Shown here: positions 50,344-63,958 of the stretch, piece by piece
How positions within the stretch are numbered: the first letter of the stretch is position 1
Layout: every line of letters begins with the position of its first letter
NCBI GenBank assembly: GCA_003344405.1
Contig: NOWV01000157.1
Location: 117,417-181,416, forward strand
DNA: 64,000 nucleotides
Direction of reading: 5' to 3'
Source: Trichoplax sp. H2
Taxonomy: Eukaryota; Placozoa; Uniplacotomia; Trichoplacea
The notes under the pieces: model-generated
The model's database searches: none
What the model saw: only the letters and a program-made list of their open reading frames with translations
Told to the model about the DNA's origin: nothing
Program-made: the position numbers and the translations under genes

Positions 50344-52225
50344 ATGGAGACCGGCTATCATAAAGCTTTCACTATTCAAACTAAATATAATATTTGGGAG
50401 GAAATCTTAAAAGAAAATGACATAATGCAGCAGAAATATACGTCTCAACAGCAAGTAATCAATAAAGAGCCAATCGAGGTCATCCCTTTCGATCCAGCTA
50501 AAGTCACACCAGTCATGCATGGTCAAAGTTGTGAACCTATTTATGAAGCCAATCAAGCAGATGAACTATTTGGTAGGTTTAATCCGGCCATCATTCATCC
50601 AGCTTTTGCTGGCTATAGGGAAATAATCGAGCAAGAGGATGAAAAGGTTTCTCAGCTGTCTGTTGAACTACCAGATTCCAAAACGTGTAAGCTATAAAAT
50701 AGGACTATCTCTATATCAACTAAATGAACTACCGTACTCCTAAGTCAATTTATTAATATGTACGTACTGCTATATATTTAGTCTTGTATGGATTAATATT
50801 TATTATTTCTGATTGTAGTAGCATCTTTTAAACTGAAATTTACGTAATATAAATAATTAGAATAGCTTAAATGCTATTATTATATAAAAAGTATAGACTC
50901 TCAGCATATACGATTGCTTTAATCATGATAATACATAGGTCCTCCCAAAATATATCTTGAGACGTATATATTTCCAGTTTTAATGCCTGCACTGAGGAAT
51001 TTGATATTACAGGCAAAGAAAGACCGTGCACTAGAGGTATCTTGCCAGTAATTAGAAATTTCTATTCTCTTAAATTATTTTCATTGCAATTGAACATAAT
51101 CCATTTTACGAAAAGCTTCTACGGCAAATTTTATTAAATAATTTACTTATCTATTGTACTATGCTACGTCTGAATTAGGAGAGCAAACTTCAACATTTTT
51201 ATATTTTACTTTTTAGAGAAGGCGAACTAAACTTAATGCCTTGGAATGGCTGACGGAGTATATTTATAAGTAAGATTGAGTCAGTTTCAACTCGTTTCAA
51301 TTAATTGATGATGCAGCTCTTGCAATTAAATATGTACGGTTACTTTATTTGACGTATATAGCGGAATAAAGAGTGCTAATAGAACATTTTTAAGCAGTAG
51401 TAGCCATTTTGATTAGTTGACGATGATGTAGCTATTGGAATTTAGTTCAGATATTTGCGTTACTTGATGTATGTCCAGCGTAGTTAAGAGTGCCAATAGG
51501 ATATTTTTAGACATGCTAGTAACTATTTCACATACTAATTCACCAGAAATAATCCTAATTACAAAGAAGAAAGAGAAAATATAGCTTTAGATGATATTCC
51601 ATTCGTGAAGGAGGTGTTAGAAAAACAGTAAGTGTCTAACTACAATTATCATCATGCTTATTAAAAATTTTCTTGCGTAAGATTCGGGTTATGAAGGACG
51701 CTTTGCGGATGTATGAGGATATATACATATATAATTAACGCCAGTATTTTCAAATTTAAGCTACGTTATGGAAGATCATTTTACTAATTTTAATTCTCAT
51801 AGCCCAAGACCACCACTTCCACTGTCTTTACTGCTGAGTGATGATGAAGCTGCAACTATCATCCAGTCCGCATTCAGAGGATATTTGGTATGATAATCTT
51901 TAGTAATCACTTCCACAAAGAGTTTAGGTAATTGATTTGATATTCGATTCCAAACTCGTAAATTGCTCTTTCTTACTTACCGCAGGTTCGTCGTGATGCT
52001 GAAGTGCAAGAGCTACGACAATATCAACGTGAAATGAAAGAAGTAAGACAAACTTAACTATCGCTTATACTGGTTTTTATCAATAGATGAAAAAATTTCA
52101 TAGAAAGACATTAAATATGGCTGTATTATATATCATAGATTCCTAAGGACAAAATTATATATGAACCAGTAGACTATTGGCTTGAAAATGGTGGTAAAGA
52201 TAAAAAAAATAATGCAGAATCGTAA
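50344..52225 (+). CDS. IQCK: IQCK, IQ motif-containing protein K, 267 aa, 7 exons
   Basis: Exons: 50344-50686, 50939-51036, 51217-51269, 51547-51627, 51803-51887, 51986-52042, 52139-52225, with matching phases. The N-terminal exon has NIWEEILKEN. Exon 2 completes KTCPPKIYLETYIFPVLMPA, a DPY30-like dimerisation helix pair (docking motif) followed by LILQAKKDRALE. Exons 3-4 read RRRTKLNALEWLTEYIY...IPFVKEVLEK. Exon 5 has the diagnostic PRPPLPLSLLL followed by an IQ motif (ATIIQSAFRGYLVRR) that crosses into exon 6, then EVQELRQYQREMKE. Order and content match vertebrate IQCK (about 287 residues). IQ motifs bind calmodulin or related light chains. The family is associated with cilia/axonemes in other animals, but direct function is little known. 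Expression could be co-regulated with the divergent brambleberry gene, which is inference only. Confidence 0.91.
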
Positions 52226-55200
52226 CTAATATTATCACTATAGAAGATATAATGAATTTTCTTTACGATACGACAACACTTGATCAAAAAGCATCGTTCA
52301 ACCGCACGTATTTGTGTAAATAGATTGTTATATACGAATATATAGCAATGCTTTACTGTAAAATTATCAACATTTGTATTTGGCTTTATTGCAAGAAATT
52401 TTTACTTATTATATTCTATATATATAAAAATATTGTAACACCATAACATCAATATTTCTCAAGATCATTAGGCCATAATATTAATTTTCATTAAACTCTA
52501 CGGAAATGTGCATGATATGTTCGTCTTAAATTCAAATTTTGGGTTTGAATGTGACCCAGTAGATAATGCAACCAATTATAGATGAAATGTGTTGACTAGC
52601 AGATTTCAAGCTAGCTTACCTGTAATAAAGTATTGTAAGGACCATGTCTCGTTTTAAATATCATTTTTATTTGATTGCTGATATACTGAAACAGATGATT
52701 ATCTTAACTAAACTATAAATACATACAAATTAGAAGTCAAGTTAGACTTTAATTCAATACTTCCTGATTAAACTGTTGCAAATTAAACAATAACTGACAA
52801 TTATGGATCGCATACTCTTTGCAGTTAATAAATTAAAACCGGTAATTAAGGTTACAAACTGACAAAATCCCTCAGAGTCAAGCCAATGTAAGTAGGGAAA
52901 GATTCAAAATCTCATTCCGTATACATTAAATCTTTTATTACTCATGGTAGAACATGTTTACAAATTTAAATTTAGCATTGCTATGTTAAATAACAACCAA
53001 GCAATCAAAAAAATTAAGTTATAATAACCTAGCTACTGCCGTACTGCTATTTGGAATCGTACCGCAGTATATTAATAGTTGCAAGAGTATATAGAGTATT
53101 TGGGCTGTCGCATCATTGGCCATACTCAACTAAAATGCTTTATTCTGTCAACTTACTGAAACAGAATTTTATTAAGGATAGTACTACTAAACTATCAGTA
53201 TTAATATTGTAAAGTATAAATCTTATTATTTATAAACCAATATGTACTTAAACAGAGGTATGTCCTAACATAAGGCCTTTATCTACTTTGAAAGTCTTAA
53301 TTTTCATTTCCATTACTTCAAAAAGATTATATAGTGAAAAATTTTACCATCGTTGTATTTCTTCACCTTAATCTATAGAATATAGATTTAAACAATTTCT
53401 GATACTTGCTTTGATTTAGATGCATTACTTTACGTTTAGTAATACTTTGTTATAAATAATTGAATTTAATGTGAACTTCTTTGTTGAAAAAATTTAATTA
53501 ATAAAATAAAATGGGCACACTTAATAAGTCGCAAATATATTACTTTGATATTCAAGAAGAATCTGCGAAATGCAATTTTACAGTTATTATTTCAACAATT
53601 AGCGTACATTAAATTTACATAAGATCCAAGACTTTATGTGAAAGTACGCTTTAGTTGGTACTAAATATCTACAGAGTTACAAGGACTGGTTTATCATAGA
53701 CTAAAAGTCTGAGACTTTCTTTGCTGGAAGCCTTAGGAAAAGCTAACTTCTTAATTATAATTTGCAAAGATCTTGGCAATACTAGTGTGGTACTTTATTA
53801 AACGAAACGGTAAGTACCATTCTAAGTAAGATGGATCACAAGAATAAAAGATCATTCCATCACCGAGTTTTGTATAGTGTACTCTCAGTGTATGCCAGGA
53901 TCTTGCATCTGTGAAAATTGATATCCATTCGTATGGGTTGGCATGCTTAAAAATAATACGGCTACCTATTAGTTCTCATAATAAAGTTAAGGAACCTAGT
54001 TTGTGTGATATCTTTCTCTGCTAAGGAAATATCTTCTCAGTTTTACTTTGTCAATAACTTAAGCTACAAGAAGAAAAATTTTGTAATACTTTATTCCGCT
54101 GTCCTTCTTCTTTTGTCCTGTAGTGTTTCAGATCGCATTGTAAGCTCTTAACATATCTTTAAATATAGGTATATATTCTTCTTAATATAAATATCTTTTC
54201 AGTCCATTTCAACTATACTGAAATATAGCTTGTTAAGCTTATTTATTTATAGCATCTACAGTCTTCGCAATTTTCCACAATCGTTTGCTATAACATAATC
54301 CATTATGGCATACCTTGCATCTAATTCTAAATTCCTCTTCTCTGTATGTGCTCTATCTTAAGGACTATAAATACTGATAATTTCTGTCACAGATTTATTA
54401 GTTGCACTCGTTAGTGTTAGTATCTGCATACGTTACTTACTACAGTTTATACATTGATCTTTGAGCAATCGCTACACTATACGCAGTTGCAATCTACAAT
54501 ATAGTATTCATTTTTCTGATAAAACTCCTTATATAATTATGTTATCAACTTGGTTCTACTCAAAACATCAAATATGCTAACAATGGCTTCTAGTAAGGTA
54601 AGCAATTTTAAGCTACATCCTGTACGACATAAGCTTTGCAGTCCATAAAGGTCCTAATACATTTTTATTATAAACTACAGCATCGCACTATCTAAGACTA
54701 TTAGCAGTCACAAACAACCTAGATTTAATGAAGCTAGAACTGCACAATACTGCTAATTTGGCTGCTGAGATACTGTAATATGCAAGCATTATCTAATAAA
54801 AGGCACAATAATTCACTTTCACATAAGATTAGTATCTAAGTCATTACGCATTAAGTACCGGCAATGATTTATTTGAATACCTTTATCTAATAAAGATGAT
54901 TGAATTAAAATTTTTTCTATCTACTAGACAATTTACAGTATATATGTCTCTGTAGTTCAACACTATTCAAATACTAATATACTTAATGCGCCATATATCA
55001 ATCAAAATTTTACGGACTATGCAGTTATACTAAATAACGTAGTGTAACAATGCTGAATTGTGGCATGCAAATTCAATTTATAAATATCTCTTTAGTTCAC
55101 TGTTGCGCTAATACTAGCCCTACAACCCGTCACTTTGCTGTGTTAGCATGAGCCTAGTCTTGCTTGAAACTTGACATGATCTGCAACATCTTTATTTATA

Positions 55201-55581
55201 ATATCACTTTTAACCTGTTAAAGTATATTACAGTGTTCTATATATACCTTACAGTCTTACAGTTGCCAAGCCTGCGGTATAACATATTGCAGTTACAGTA
55301 GTAGAGCCTGTTGCCTTAGTGTAAATGCCGTGGTTTAAGTAACATAAGTAATTATTTACGACAAAACTAGGTCGTAACAACATGTCATTCAATATTTTAT
55401 GTACTAATCAGTTATACTTAATAATACATTATAACAATGCTCTAATGTGGCTTACAAAATTAATTTATAAATATCTCTGTAGTTCACCATCTAAAGACGA
55501 ATAGATCTAATATACTACATATCTGTAGTGCCGCGTAAATTTTAAGGTTCCTTCAGTATTAACTAATTAAGTAATACTCTA

Positions 55582-56008
55582 GTGATAAGTACTTGGTATT
55601 ATAGAAATAATAGTAATCCGTATGGTGATTCTGCAGTCCTAAGTACTTATCAGGATAATTATCCGGTTTATCTTAGCCAGGTGTCTTTTAAACAACGTTC
55701 TGTATTAAAACAGCACCCTCATACGAAATTGGCAACGGGAATAATCAATAATTACGAATTATTTGGAGTTCAGAATTTTGTCACGATCCAATGGTGTACC
55801 AATACTGTCTCACTTTGACTCACTTACGATAGTTACTCCACAAAAGAGAGCAGTGTTAATCTGCAATAAAACTTATCGAAATCTTATGCAGAACCATGGT
55901 ACTCTGCAATACTTATTTAAACTAGGGCAGGTTCCTGCGGTAAAATATAATAGGACATTGTTACGAGTTAGGAATAGACCTAGCTTGCAACAAGGATTGA
56001 AAGAGTGA
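55582..56008 (+). pseudogene. Frame-broken ORF, family unknown
   Basis: Two overlapping open frames both read as protein-like. The first, 55582-55818, contains STYQDNYPVYLSQVSFKQRS. The second, open from about 55763 to 56008, contains VPILSHFDSLTIVTPQKRA and KTYRNLMQNHGTLQYLF and ends TGA. The overlap of only about 55 bases leaves no room for an intron, so a +1 shift in an older single ORF is the simplest reading. Lack of introns suggests a retrocopy or mobile-element remnant. Family not recognised. Confidence 0.4.
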
Positions 56009-56031
56009 TTTCTACCCTTTGTTACTGTTAG

Positions 56032-56059
56032 TTGGAATACCAGACAATTGGTATTCCAA
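56032..56059. repeat. 11-bp-stem hairpin just downstream of the broken ORF
   Basis: ttggaatacca - gacaat - tggtattccaa is a perfect stem with a 6-base loop, starting 24 bases after the TGA of the frame-broken ORF. Confidence 0.7.
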
Positions 56060-56538
56060 GGCAGATAAGGTTTAAGACAGGGAGACCTTCAAGACTTACT
56101 AGAAAATCACAATCTAATTTATTGTCGGCGAACTCGCCGTTTATATAGGTTTCCCACCTAAAACCAGTTTAGCTACACAAATGACCTCGTCTATTAGAAA
56201 TTAACCAAATTAATGCTCTAAAGAAATTCTATCTGCACAGATTAGGTACAGTCTAATTCTATTAAATTTACTATAATAGCATTAAAAAAATCAACGGTTA
56301 TTAATAGTTTTACATATACATATAAAGCTATCCCACTAAGACATTTCCTCTAAAATTAGCAATTGTACTTTGAACCTTAATAACTATGGAGGTGATAGAA
56401 ATGATCCATTTTAGATGGTTGGCAATTACTATTTTAGTCTATGTAATCCTAAATTAAGGATATTAACTGTTAACCACTAAAATTACAATTAAGGAGACCG
56501 TAAAAGATTTCTGAGATCTAAACATATATAGAACTGTT

Positions 56539-57165
56539 ACAGTGTTATATACTGTATTAGAGTAGAAATATCTATGCTAGGATAATTCTGTTAGACTATC
56601 CTTATTTAGTTAACTTATAATTTGGATATACTGTGTTTGAATATAGCACTGACTTTTTATGACAGTGACACTTATACACATACTGAAATTAATAGTTATA
56701 ATAGGGAATGCAAATCATCTACTTACAGTTCGAATCATTGTGATTGTAACTTACTTATGGTAGACTGTAAATTATCATGGAAATGTTCCGTGATAGGACA
56801 TATCGTAATCTGACTATTCTGTATTAGTCATTACATGTCTATATTCGTAAATACTGTTGTCTGCATTTAGGGAGCAGTAGCTAAAAATAATATCTAATTC
56901 AGTAAATGATTCTAATGTTAATTGTATTAACTATGACTCATGAACTATTGAGGAGTAGTATATAAATGCAGTATATCGTGAAATAAAGAGAATTCCCCAA
57001 CTTAGTGTTTAACGTAAAATACGAGGCGTTTAAGTCTTTGTGTAGTCTGCTAGTAGAGCAAAAGTGTTTGTGATAGTGCAGATATCGTTCCTTGATACGT
57101 GGTTCAAGGAATTGACTTATTGATCGTATATTGCGTTATCTTGTTGCAAAGCTGTTTTGTGACAA
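56539..57165 (+). repeat. Dispersed repeat family copy B (about 627 bp)
   Basis: Matches 3017-3647 in the same orientation from acagtgttatatactg to gttttgtgacaa. The best conserved part is the block around 57003-57065 (gtttaacgtaaaatacgagg and onward). Flanking sequences of the two copies are unrelated, which fixes the element's ends to within a few bases. An ORF at 56622-56813 lies within it and is not conserved in copy A. Confidence 0.85.
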
Positions 57166-60100
57166 GAACGTAACATGAAAATTAAGTATACGTCGAAGAT
57201 TACTTTCGTGGCAGACATGAAGACAGGTGTAGCAAACAGCATCATTTAAATAAAATAAATCAATAATATAATTGATTAAAAGAATAGAAAAATTAGTTAG
57301 TAAACAAATCAAATTAAAAATAGTAATCAACTGTAATTAGGACAATAATATAAATAGGTAAGAAGCCGAGAGTACGCCTCTATCTCGAAGTTAGGAAATG
57401 AAGATTTAATAAAAAGAAAATAATTATGTGACCGCTGCGCATATGTAATTTAATGTCTATACTAAATATACCTAATAAATTACGAATAAGATGAAAAGAA
57501 AACGTAATCCAAAAACTTGGAGTTATTTATAATTATGTCTACGAAATTGTTTTAAATGAAGAGAAGATATTATAAGAAGAAATGTTCATTCTATAATTAC
57601 GAATAGGACAAACCTGTACTTACGCTTTGAAAGCCAATTATTTTCTCTTAGTCTAGAAAAGACGATAAAATTCTACTAATATGCTTATGCTTTATATTTT
57701 CTATCAATAAGACTAGTGTATCAATGTCTATTGATTATAGTGTCTATTTTTCGTCCTTAATTATTTTAAGCTGTGTATCTTGAATGCCACGCCTTCTAAT
57801 ATAATGATAATATTGTAAAAGACTAAAAGCTCTAGTACCCATTACTTTCTGTATTCGAAAGACTCATCTTGCAACGTAAAGGCAATTTTTAGTTATGCTA
57901 GAGCCTAAAAGAATATTGCTGTAGGAATACTCGGTATTTAAAAGTAATTGTAAGATCACCAAAGATTGTTCGATATCATAGGAAGGCAAATTCATGGATG
58001 AAGCTTTTTTTGCTTTTGTAAAGGATAATAGATTAAAACAAGTAAATTCCTATTCTAGTAATAACCAAATAGCTGTTATTAACTCTGTTAAGATAGTGCA
58101 TTCGTGAAAACATCAACCGAGTCATGGGACCCTTTAATACTAGTTTTCTTTTAACAAGGCAATTCCAATACGCAGTAAAATTAATTTTTATTAAATTCAA
58201 TATATTTTATTTCTTACACAATTTCCTAAATACAAAATTAGCGATAATAATGCTATATCAGTATTCCTTTAAAGAATTTGGCAGTTTATGTGAAGAAAAA
58301 TTGGTTATTTACTATTAACCTAAGATAAACGCAATAAAGCCTCAGTGAATCAAAATGCTCGTAAAAACTATAAATTTAGTTTGACTCTTGTGCGCACATA
58401 CATAGAAAAAGCTTTCAAAATATATAATTTTTTAGTAAAGAAATATCTTACTAGATAAAGTAGCCAGATAAAATGTATTATCATGATTATTGATCTTCTT
58501 ATAAGGATACTAACATTATCTGCAATTGAATTACTTTACATACATGCCAGCTATTAGTACACTGGATGACTTCTACAAGATTGATGATGATGAAGATATC
58601 AATCATATCGATTTGTTACATCATTTTGCAATTTAACCTTTTACAAGCATCAGGTATGAATAACATCTTTTACTTATAGTTCATTATTCAGAATTCTATT
58701 GATTACATAGAGAAATAGCGTAAATTAGCTTTTTGTTAGATATCATTATAAGATATTATTCGTAACTTGCATACTCAGAAAAGCTACGGTAAAAGGAGTA
58801 TATTAGAGCTTAAATATTTTTACGTGAATTTATAGTGCTATTGATATGTTCTGAATTAATAATGCTAGAAGAGATTAATAGACTTATTCTAATAAAACCC
58901 TGAGTTATTAGTTTGAGATTGTGCTGTAATGATAAATTACTACATACGTGCGTTGTTGTACTTTATTAATTACTTTATGAAATTTCTAATTGGTAATATG
59001 ATACTGTACAATCAATTGAAATGAAGTATCTTTTCATTTACCGCTTGGAGCGAGCTGCGTTCAAGATTTCATTTTGACTTCATTTCATCTCTTACGTGTA
59101 TCTTCAGTCAAGTAAAATTTCTTTTTCTGTTAAAGTGGAACTTTAGTATCAATTACAAATCTAGAGTACTGATAGCTCAAATCTGCATTGCAAGGCTCCA
59201 TTTTTGCATTACTCTCAATAATATAGTCATAGTTGTGTGTATACATAACTAGTTTGAATGAATAAGTAATCTTGGTTCCCAACACTATCTGCCATTATTT
59301 ACTTCGTAGGAAATATTAGTTTCGTTTAGAGGGTAAGATATATCCATTCTATTGAAAATATATAAGTCCAGGATCAAATATCGCCTCCATTATGAAACAG
59401 ATGGTAGAATTACCCTAGACGTTTTAAAGCAACAATAGTAAAGTCTGCAAAAAGTGAAAATCAAAATTAAAGTAATAAATACCATAAAGTAAAAGTACTT
59501 TCGAATCGTAAAATTATGATGTGGTTTTGAAGCGTTACATTATTAACATCACAAGTGAAAAGGGGCTAGCAGGGATCAATAGTATCAAGTAATAACACAT
59601 TATTTTATGTAACTTTCTTATTATTGACACATAAAATCGTTCTTGTGCTCTAGTTTCAGAGTTTTGCTAATTTAATCGCTTAGTTGCAGTATTTTGCATG
59701 TATAACGAAGTGATACTTTTGATAATAGACTTATAATCCTTCGATATTAGTAGGCATTATTACTAGCAAGTTAAGAGGCTACGAGCAGTTTCTCATCATC
59801 CTTCTGAAAATCTTTCAATAATGATTAATTGTAAGCGTACTTAAATCGATGTGCCAATTAAAATCGGCGGCAATTGCTAACTTTATATACGCGTACATGA
59901 TGAAAAGGATGCATTACATTTACAGAACCTAACACCGAACTCCTAAGGCTAAAATTTTGATTAAATATTAAACCAGTTATCAAATTCTGATGTTCACATA
60001 CAAACGTAATATTGAAAAGTTGTCTCGCTTTTACTGTATCAGCATAATTATGGTTATTTTGTCATTCTAGGGTCAGCTTTCGCTATATCCTTACTTAATG

Positions 60101-60845
60101 AAAGTTAATTATTACCAAAGATAAATCCTAGTACAAATAGATAAGGAATTTATGCTTGATATTATAGATTTACATATTGATTCTCGATATCTATTCACAC
60201 TTTGGTGTTGATTACCTCTAAGATTAGCCGTGTATCTATAGCAGATACTTCACTGCTTATAGTTCTCACTAAGCAATTATGAAGCGCGCGATAGTTATGT
60301 ATTGCAATCTAATATTTAGATAGCAGTTCTGTCATACGATATGTCAGTAGAAATTTTCGAATTACCGTAGTTATACCCGTATGCTGTATAAAATTTGATC
60401 AAATGGGCTGCTATTAACATTCCTTAGTATTTTAGCACACTCCTTTAAATAAAACAATATAAATTGAACGTCAGTATATTTAATGTCAATAAAATAACTA
60501 AGTTTAAGTTAATCAATCTACCTAGAGCCGCAATGTCCTCAAGAATGCCGTTGTCGAAGCAGAACCACCATAACTTGCTGCAATTCACTCATCGTCAAAT
60601 TTCCAGTCACAAATATACCTATGGTTAATGTTACTGAATTGTACGTACATAGCAATATCTTTTGGAGTACTTCCTTTAAATAAGTAATACATCGCAATTA
60701 GCATGGATAGCTTTTTTATGTTTCTTATTTATTTCACAAAAGTGAGGATCCTAACCAATAAACAACGCTCCTTAAATTCAGTAACCTTAACGTTCTAATT
60801 TCTAATTGGCAAATTATTTACTATGCAATTTATGTTACGGCAAAG

Positions 60846-63800
60846 AAATATTTCTACAACAAGAATTCGAAGAATCCAGGATAATGATCTATATAACTAT
60901 CCAAATCTGATGATATTGTAAGGAAATCAACAATTATCATATTACCATCCACTTACGTACAATCTGTGCAATTTGCGTACTATTCATTTAGCTAATGAAA
61001 AGAAAATGATATTAACCTACTATTTTATTATTTTAGAAAATTATCACATAATAAAATTGAACGCATTAATGACAAAGCTTTCGCAAACTTTACAAAGCTG
61101 CGATCAATGTGAGCAATTTTGAGATAACATGCTTGAATATTCCTTATAACTTAGAAGTTGGTTTCCTTTTATTTATAATGTCGCAATAATCTATGATATT
61201 AAACTGTAGAGCAGCAAAGTATTAAATAGTAAATTTTTTTGCTATATTAAGCACAGCATCCTTCAGATTTTAAACCGTTATCATCCAAAAATACGTAACT
61301 AATTGATTACAATCTACCTAGTTGTAACATAACAGACAAATATTGCCGTTTTAATTGTAGCTGCAAATGCAAAAGGCACGAGTAAATCAACCAGTAAACT
61401 TAAGATAACTAAGTAAATACTTTCTAAGCTCTTAAGGGCTAGAGCGGAGTAACGAGTAATAATATCTTCGTTTCGTTAGTTAATGAACATATATCCTAAT
61501 TTTTCAACAATACTTTCGAAATTTTTGGCACATACTATATTAATTAATCATTAGACAGCTGTATGAGTTAATCTGCTTTCATTTTTGCATTAATATCTGT
61601 ACTGTAAATTGATGCAGGTGGCTGTTAGGAAATTTGCTGCATTATTTAAGCTCCGTACGAATATTTCAAGGGTTATCAAACTTGAAATACTTGTAAGCAA
61701 CATGTATTGTAATCATAGGTCTCAAAAATGAATAGTTGTATTTCTATTTTTATACCGGCAATAAATGAGTAAGCTTAGACTAGACATAATGACAGAAATT
61801 TCTATGACCTTTGTAAAGTGATGGTAGTATTAGTCAGCCACTGGTTCAATTGTAAATTTGTATTAGAAACATAATCTTACACTGTTCCTGAACATTTGAC
61901 TACTACTAATTTACGATAATACTAAGTTCTCATCTTACGATAAAGTAATACAAGCAGCACCTAGGAGATATTAAACTATAGCGTTAAAACTTTACTGCCC
62001 TACGATGATACTAAGAAACTCATGTTACCGTAAAGTATTACTAGCAGCATCTAGAAGATATAGGACTTTATCGTTAAACCTGTAAATCATAAAGAAGGCT
62101 TAATATTCATTTACCTGCTTCGAGTAAAAAATATATGACAAGAAATTTAATTGTGATTAATTAGATATTTAAATGATAATAAGATGGAAAAGATTGCGGA
62201 CGGAGTGTTTGCGGATTTGGGTAATCTAGAAACGCTGTAAGTTGTTATAACACGATGTTATGTTCCATTGATAAATTTATTGCAATTTGTGAATAGTGTT
62301 CTTTGATACTTAAAGCCATCATCATCCTATGCTGTAACCTGCATATTTTATTCTTGTACTATATGTATATGTATACCATATTATTTGACAAATAATTGCT
62401 TAAATCATATCATGTATACTTGTTACAGAGATTTGTCTGGGAATTTACTAAAGGTTCTAGCTTCTCCAAGGATGCTCGGGGGATTATCGAATTTGACTGA
62501 GCTGTAAGCAAGACATACATTTACATACAAAAACGAGCCATATAGCCCCAAAATCACTTTGAGTAGCTTCTTAATTATAGATTGCATGCTTTAAATTTAT
62601 CTGTTACTGCCATGTATAGTTACTGTATAATTAATTATGACAATTATCATGGACTTGTCTATTCAGGCCGACAGTTAAGAGATTTATAATATTTAGAAAA
62701 ATCGGATTAATTTTGTTTATAAGAAAACTATACACAATGTTTTTGCTATTTTGAATAATGTTAAAGTCATACATGTGTATAATATGAATAATCCTTATAA
62801 GAAATGTATGTATAATGATAATAAATTTTTAGCGATGATCTAATTAAATCTAGATACCTTCATAAAAGTAAGATTGAGAAGATTGGGGATGAAGTTTTTG
62901 CAAGTTTACCTAAATTACAAATATTGTAAGTTCTGGCAAGGGATATCAGAAATTGTTACTTGAACACGTTATATTTTAAGTTTTAGAGTTTACCGAAGAA
63001 TATTAAAGAAAAGTCTTTGTAATAGTTTATAAATATGTTTATCGTTTCTTTTCCGAAAAAGTAATTAAAATGCATTAATGCTTATAACTAACTGATGTAG
63101 ATGGCTTAATGAAAATTTGTTGAGTGCATTAGCTACTCTAAAAATCTTCAAAGGATTGAAAAGTTTGAAAACATTGTAAGTGAGAGAAACTTTAATTTCC
63201 GGAAATAAGCATTTGATTAAAGAAAGATTAAGATGCTTGATAGTCATTGGTTAAAATAAATTAATATTTAGTATTTCACGTCTTCTATGTGCAACGCTAT
63301 TGCATTATAACAAGTACATTAAAATACAGGTGTAGAAATAACCTTTTAATAACATGCAATTGAAAATCATTTTCCGTTTTAGATACTTAGGCAACAATAA
63401 AATACAGAGAATTAGCGATGGAGTATTTGCTGGTCTAAATAGTTTACGGACACTGTAAGTTATTACATGGTTACTTCAATACTAATGAAAGAACATTAAA
63501 TTGCAATTTAAGGTGCACAGTGCAGCATAGCTTCATCAGTTTATGTAATTGCTGTAATAGTATGCTCTGAGTACACTTAGTTCATCTGGCTATGTAGAAT
63601 TGCTTTTGAATGATTTTATACTAATAATTGATGTAGAAAATTAAATGGAAATTTATTGACTGCTTTAACTTCCCTAAAACTATTCAAAGGACTATCAAAT
63701 TTGGAATCACTGTAAGTTTTAAATAATTTAGGCGTACATTTAAAAATTATTAGTGCCAGTATATTACTTAAAATAAACATTAGATAATTTAATTAAACAG

Positions 63801-63958
63801 ACCTTTCGAAACTACTTGAGTATTACTGATATCTAGTGCTTCTGCGCTATGGCTCTCTTATATGAATTCCTGGTATTTATATTTCATTCTACAGTGAAGA
63901 GCTGATGAAAAGTAATAAGTTATTATTTTGCAATATATTAGAGATATCATTAAAATAA
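60846..63958 (+). CDS. Leucine-rich repeat protein, partial, alternating 72/75-base exons
   Basis: Eight LRR exons, all phase 2 at the donor ((T/C)T|gtaag): 60846-60917, 61618-61692, 62165-62236, 62429-62503, 62854-62925, 63101-63175, 63383-63454, 63637-63711. Lengths alternate 72, 75, 72, 75 and so on. The 72-base type encodes YLxxNKIxxIxDGVFAxLxx LxxL (for example NKMEKIADGVFADLGNLETL). The 75-base type encodes xLxxNLLxxLxxxxxFxGLxxLxxL. A further exon after an acceptor at 63894 (63895-63958, reading LEELMKSNK to TAA) is uncertain. The 24-25 residue consensus is that of extracellular typical LRRs, as in LGR receptors or Slit-like proteins. No signal peptide, cap or membrane part is visible, so what the repeats are attached to is unknown. 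The 5' end was not found. Confidence 0.85.
61913..62090 (+). repeat. Tandem duplication of 89 bp inside an LRR intron
   Basis: Copies start acgataatactaag at 61913 and acgatgatactaag at 62002. They share ttacgataaagtaatac-like and agcagca(c/t)cta blocks followed by cgttaaa. Confidence 0.8.

Larger units (their letters stand above)
52226..60845. other. 8.6 kb gene-poor spacer
   Basis: No exon chain found. It contains a frame-broken ORF and hairpin (55582-56059) and the second dispersed repeat copy (56539-57165). A weak duplication of about 70-90 bases links 55025-55110 with 55408-55490 (ataacaatgctnaattgtgg, aatatctct-tagttcac). An ORF of 30 codons at 58544-58636 is noted in the findings. Part of the 5' region of the LRR gene may lie at the right end. 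Confidence 0.5.

Noticed and set aside
56622-56813. 63-codon ORF in dispersed repeat copy B
   Set aside because: Copy A carries frame-disrupting differences. No protein character.
63065-63247. Minus ORF of 60 codons
   Set aside because: Exact antisense shadow of an LRR exon and its intron.
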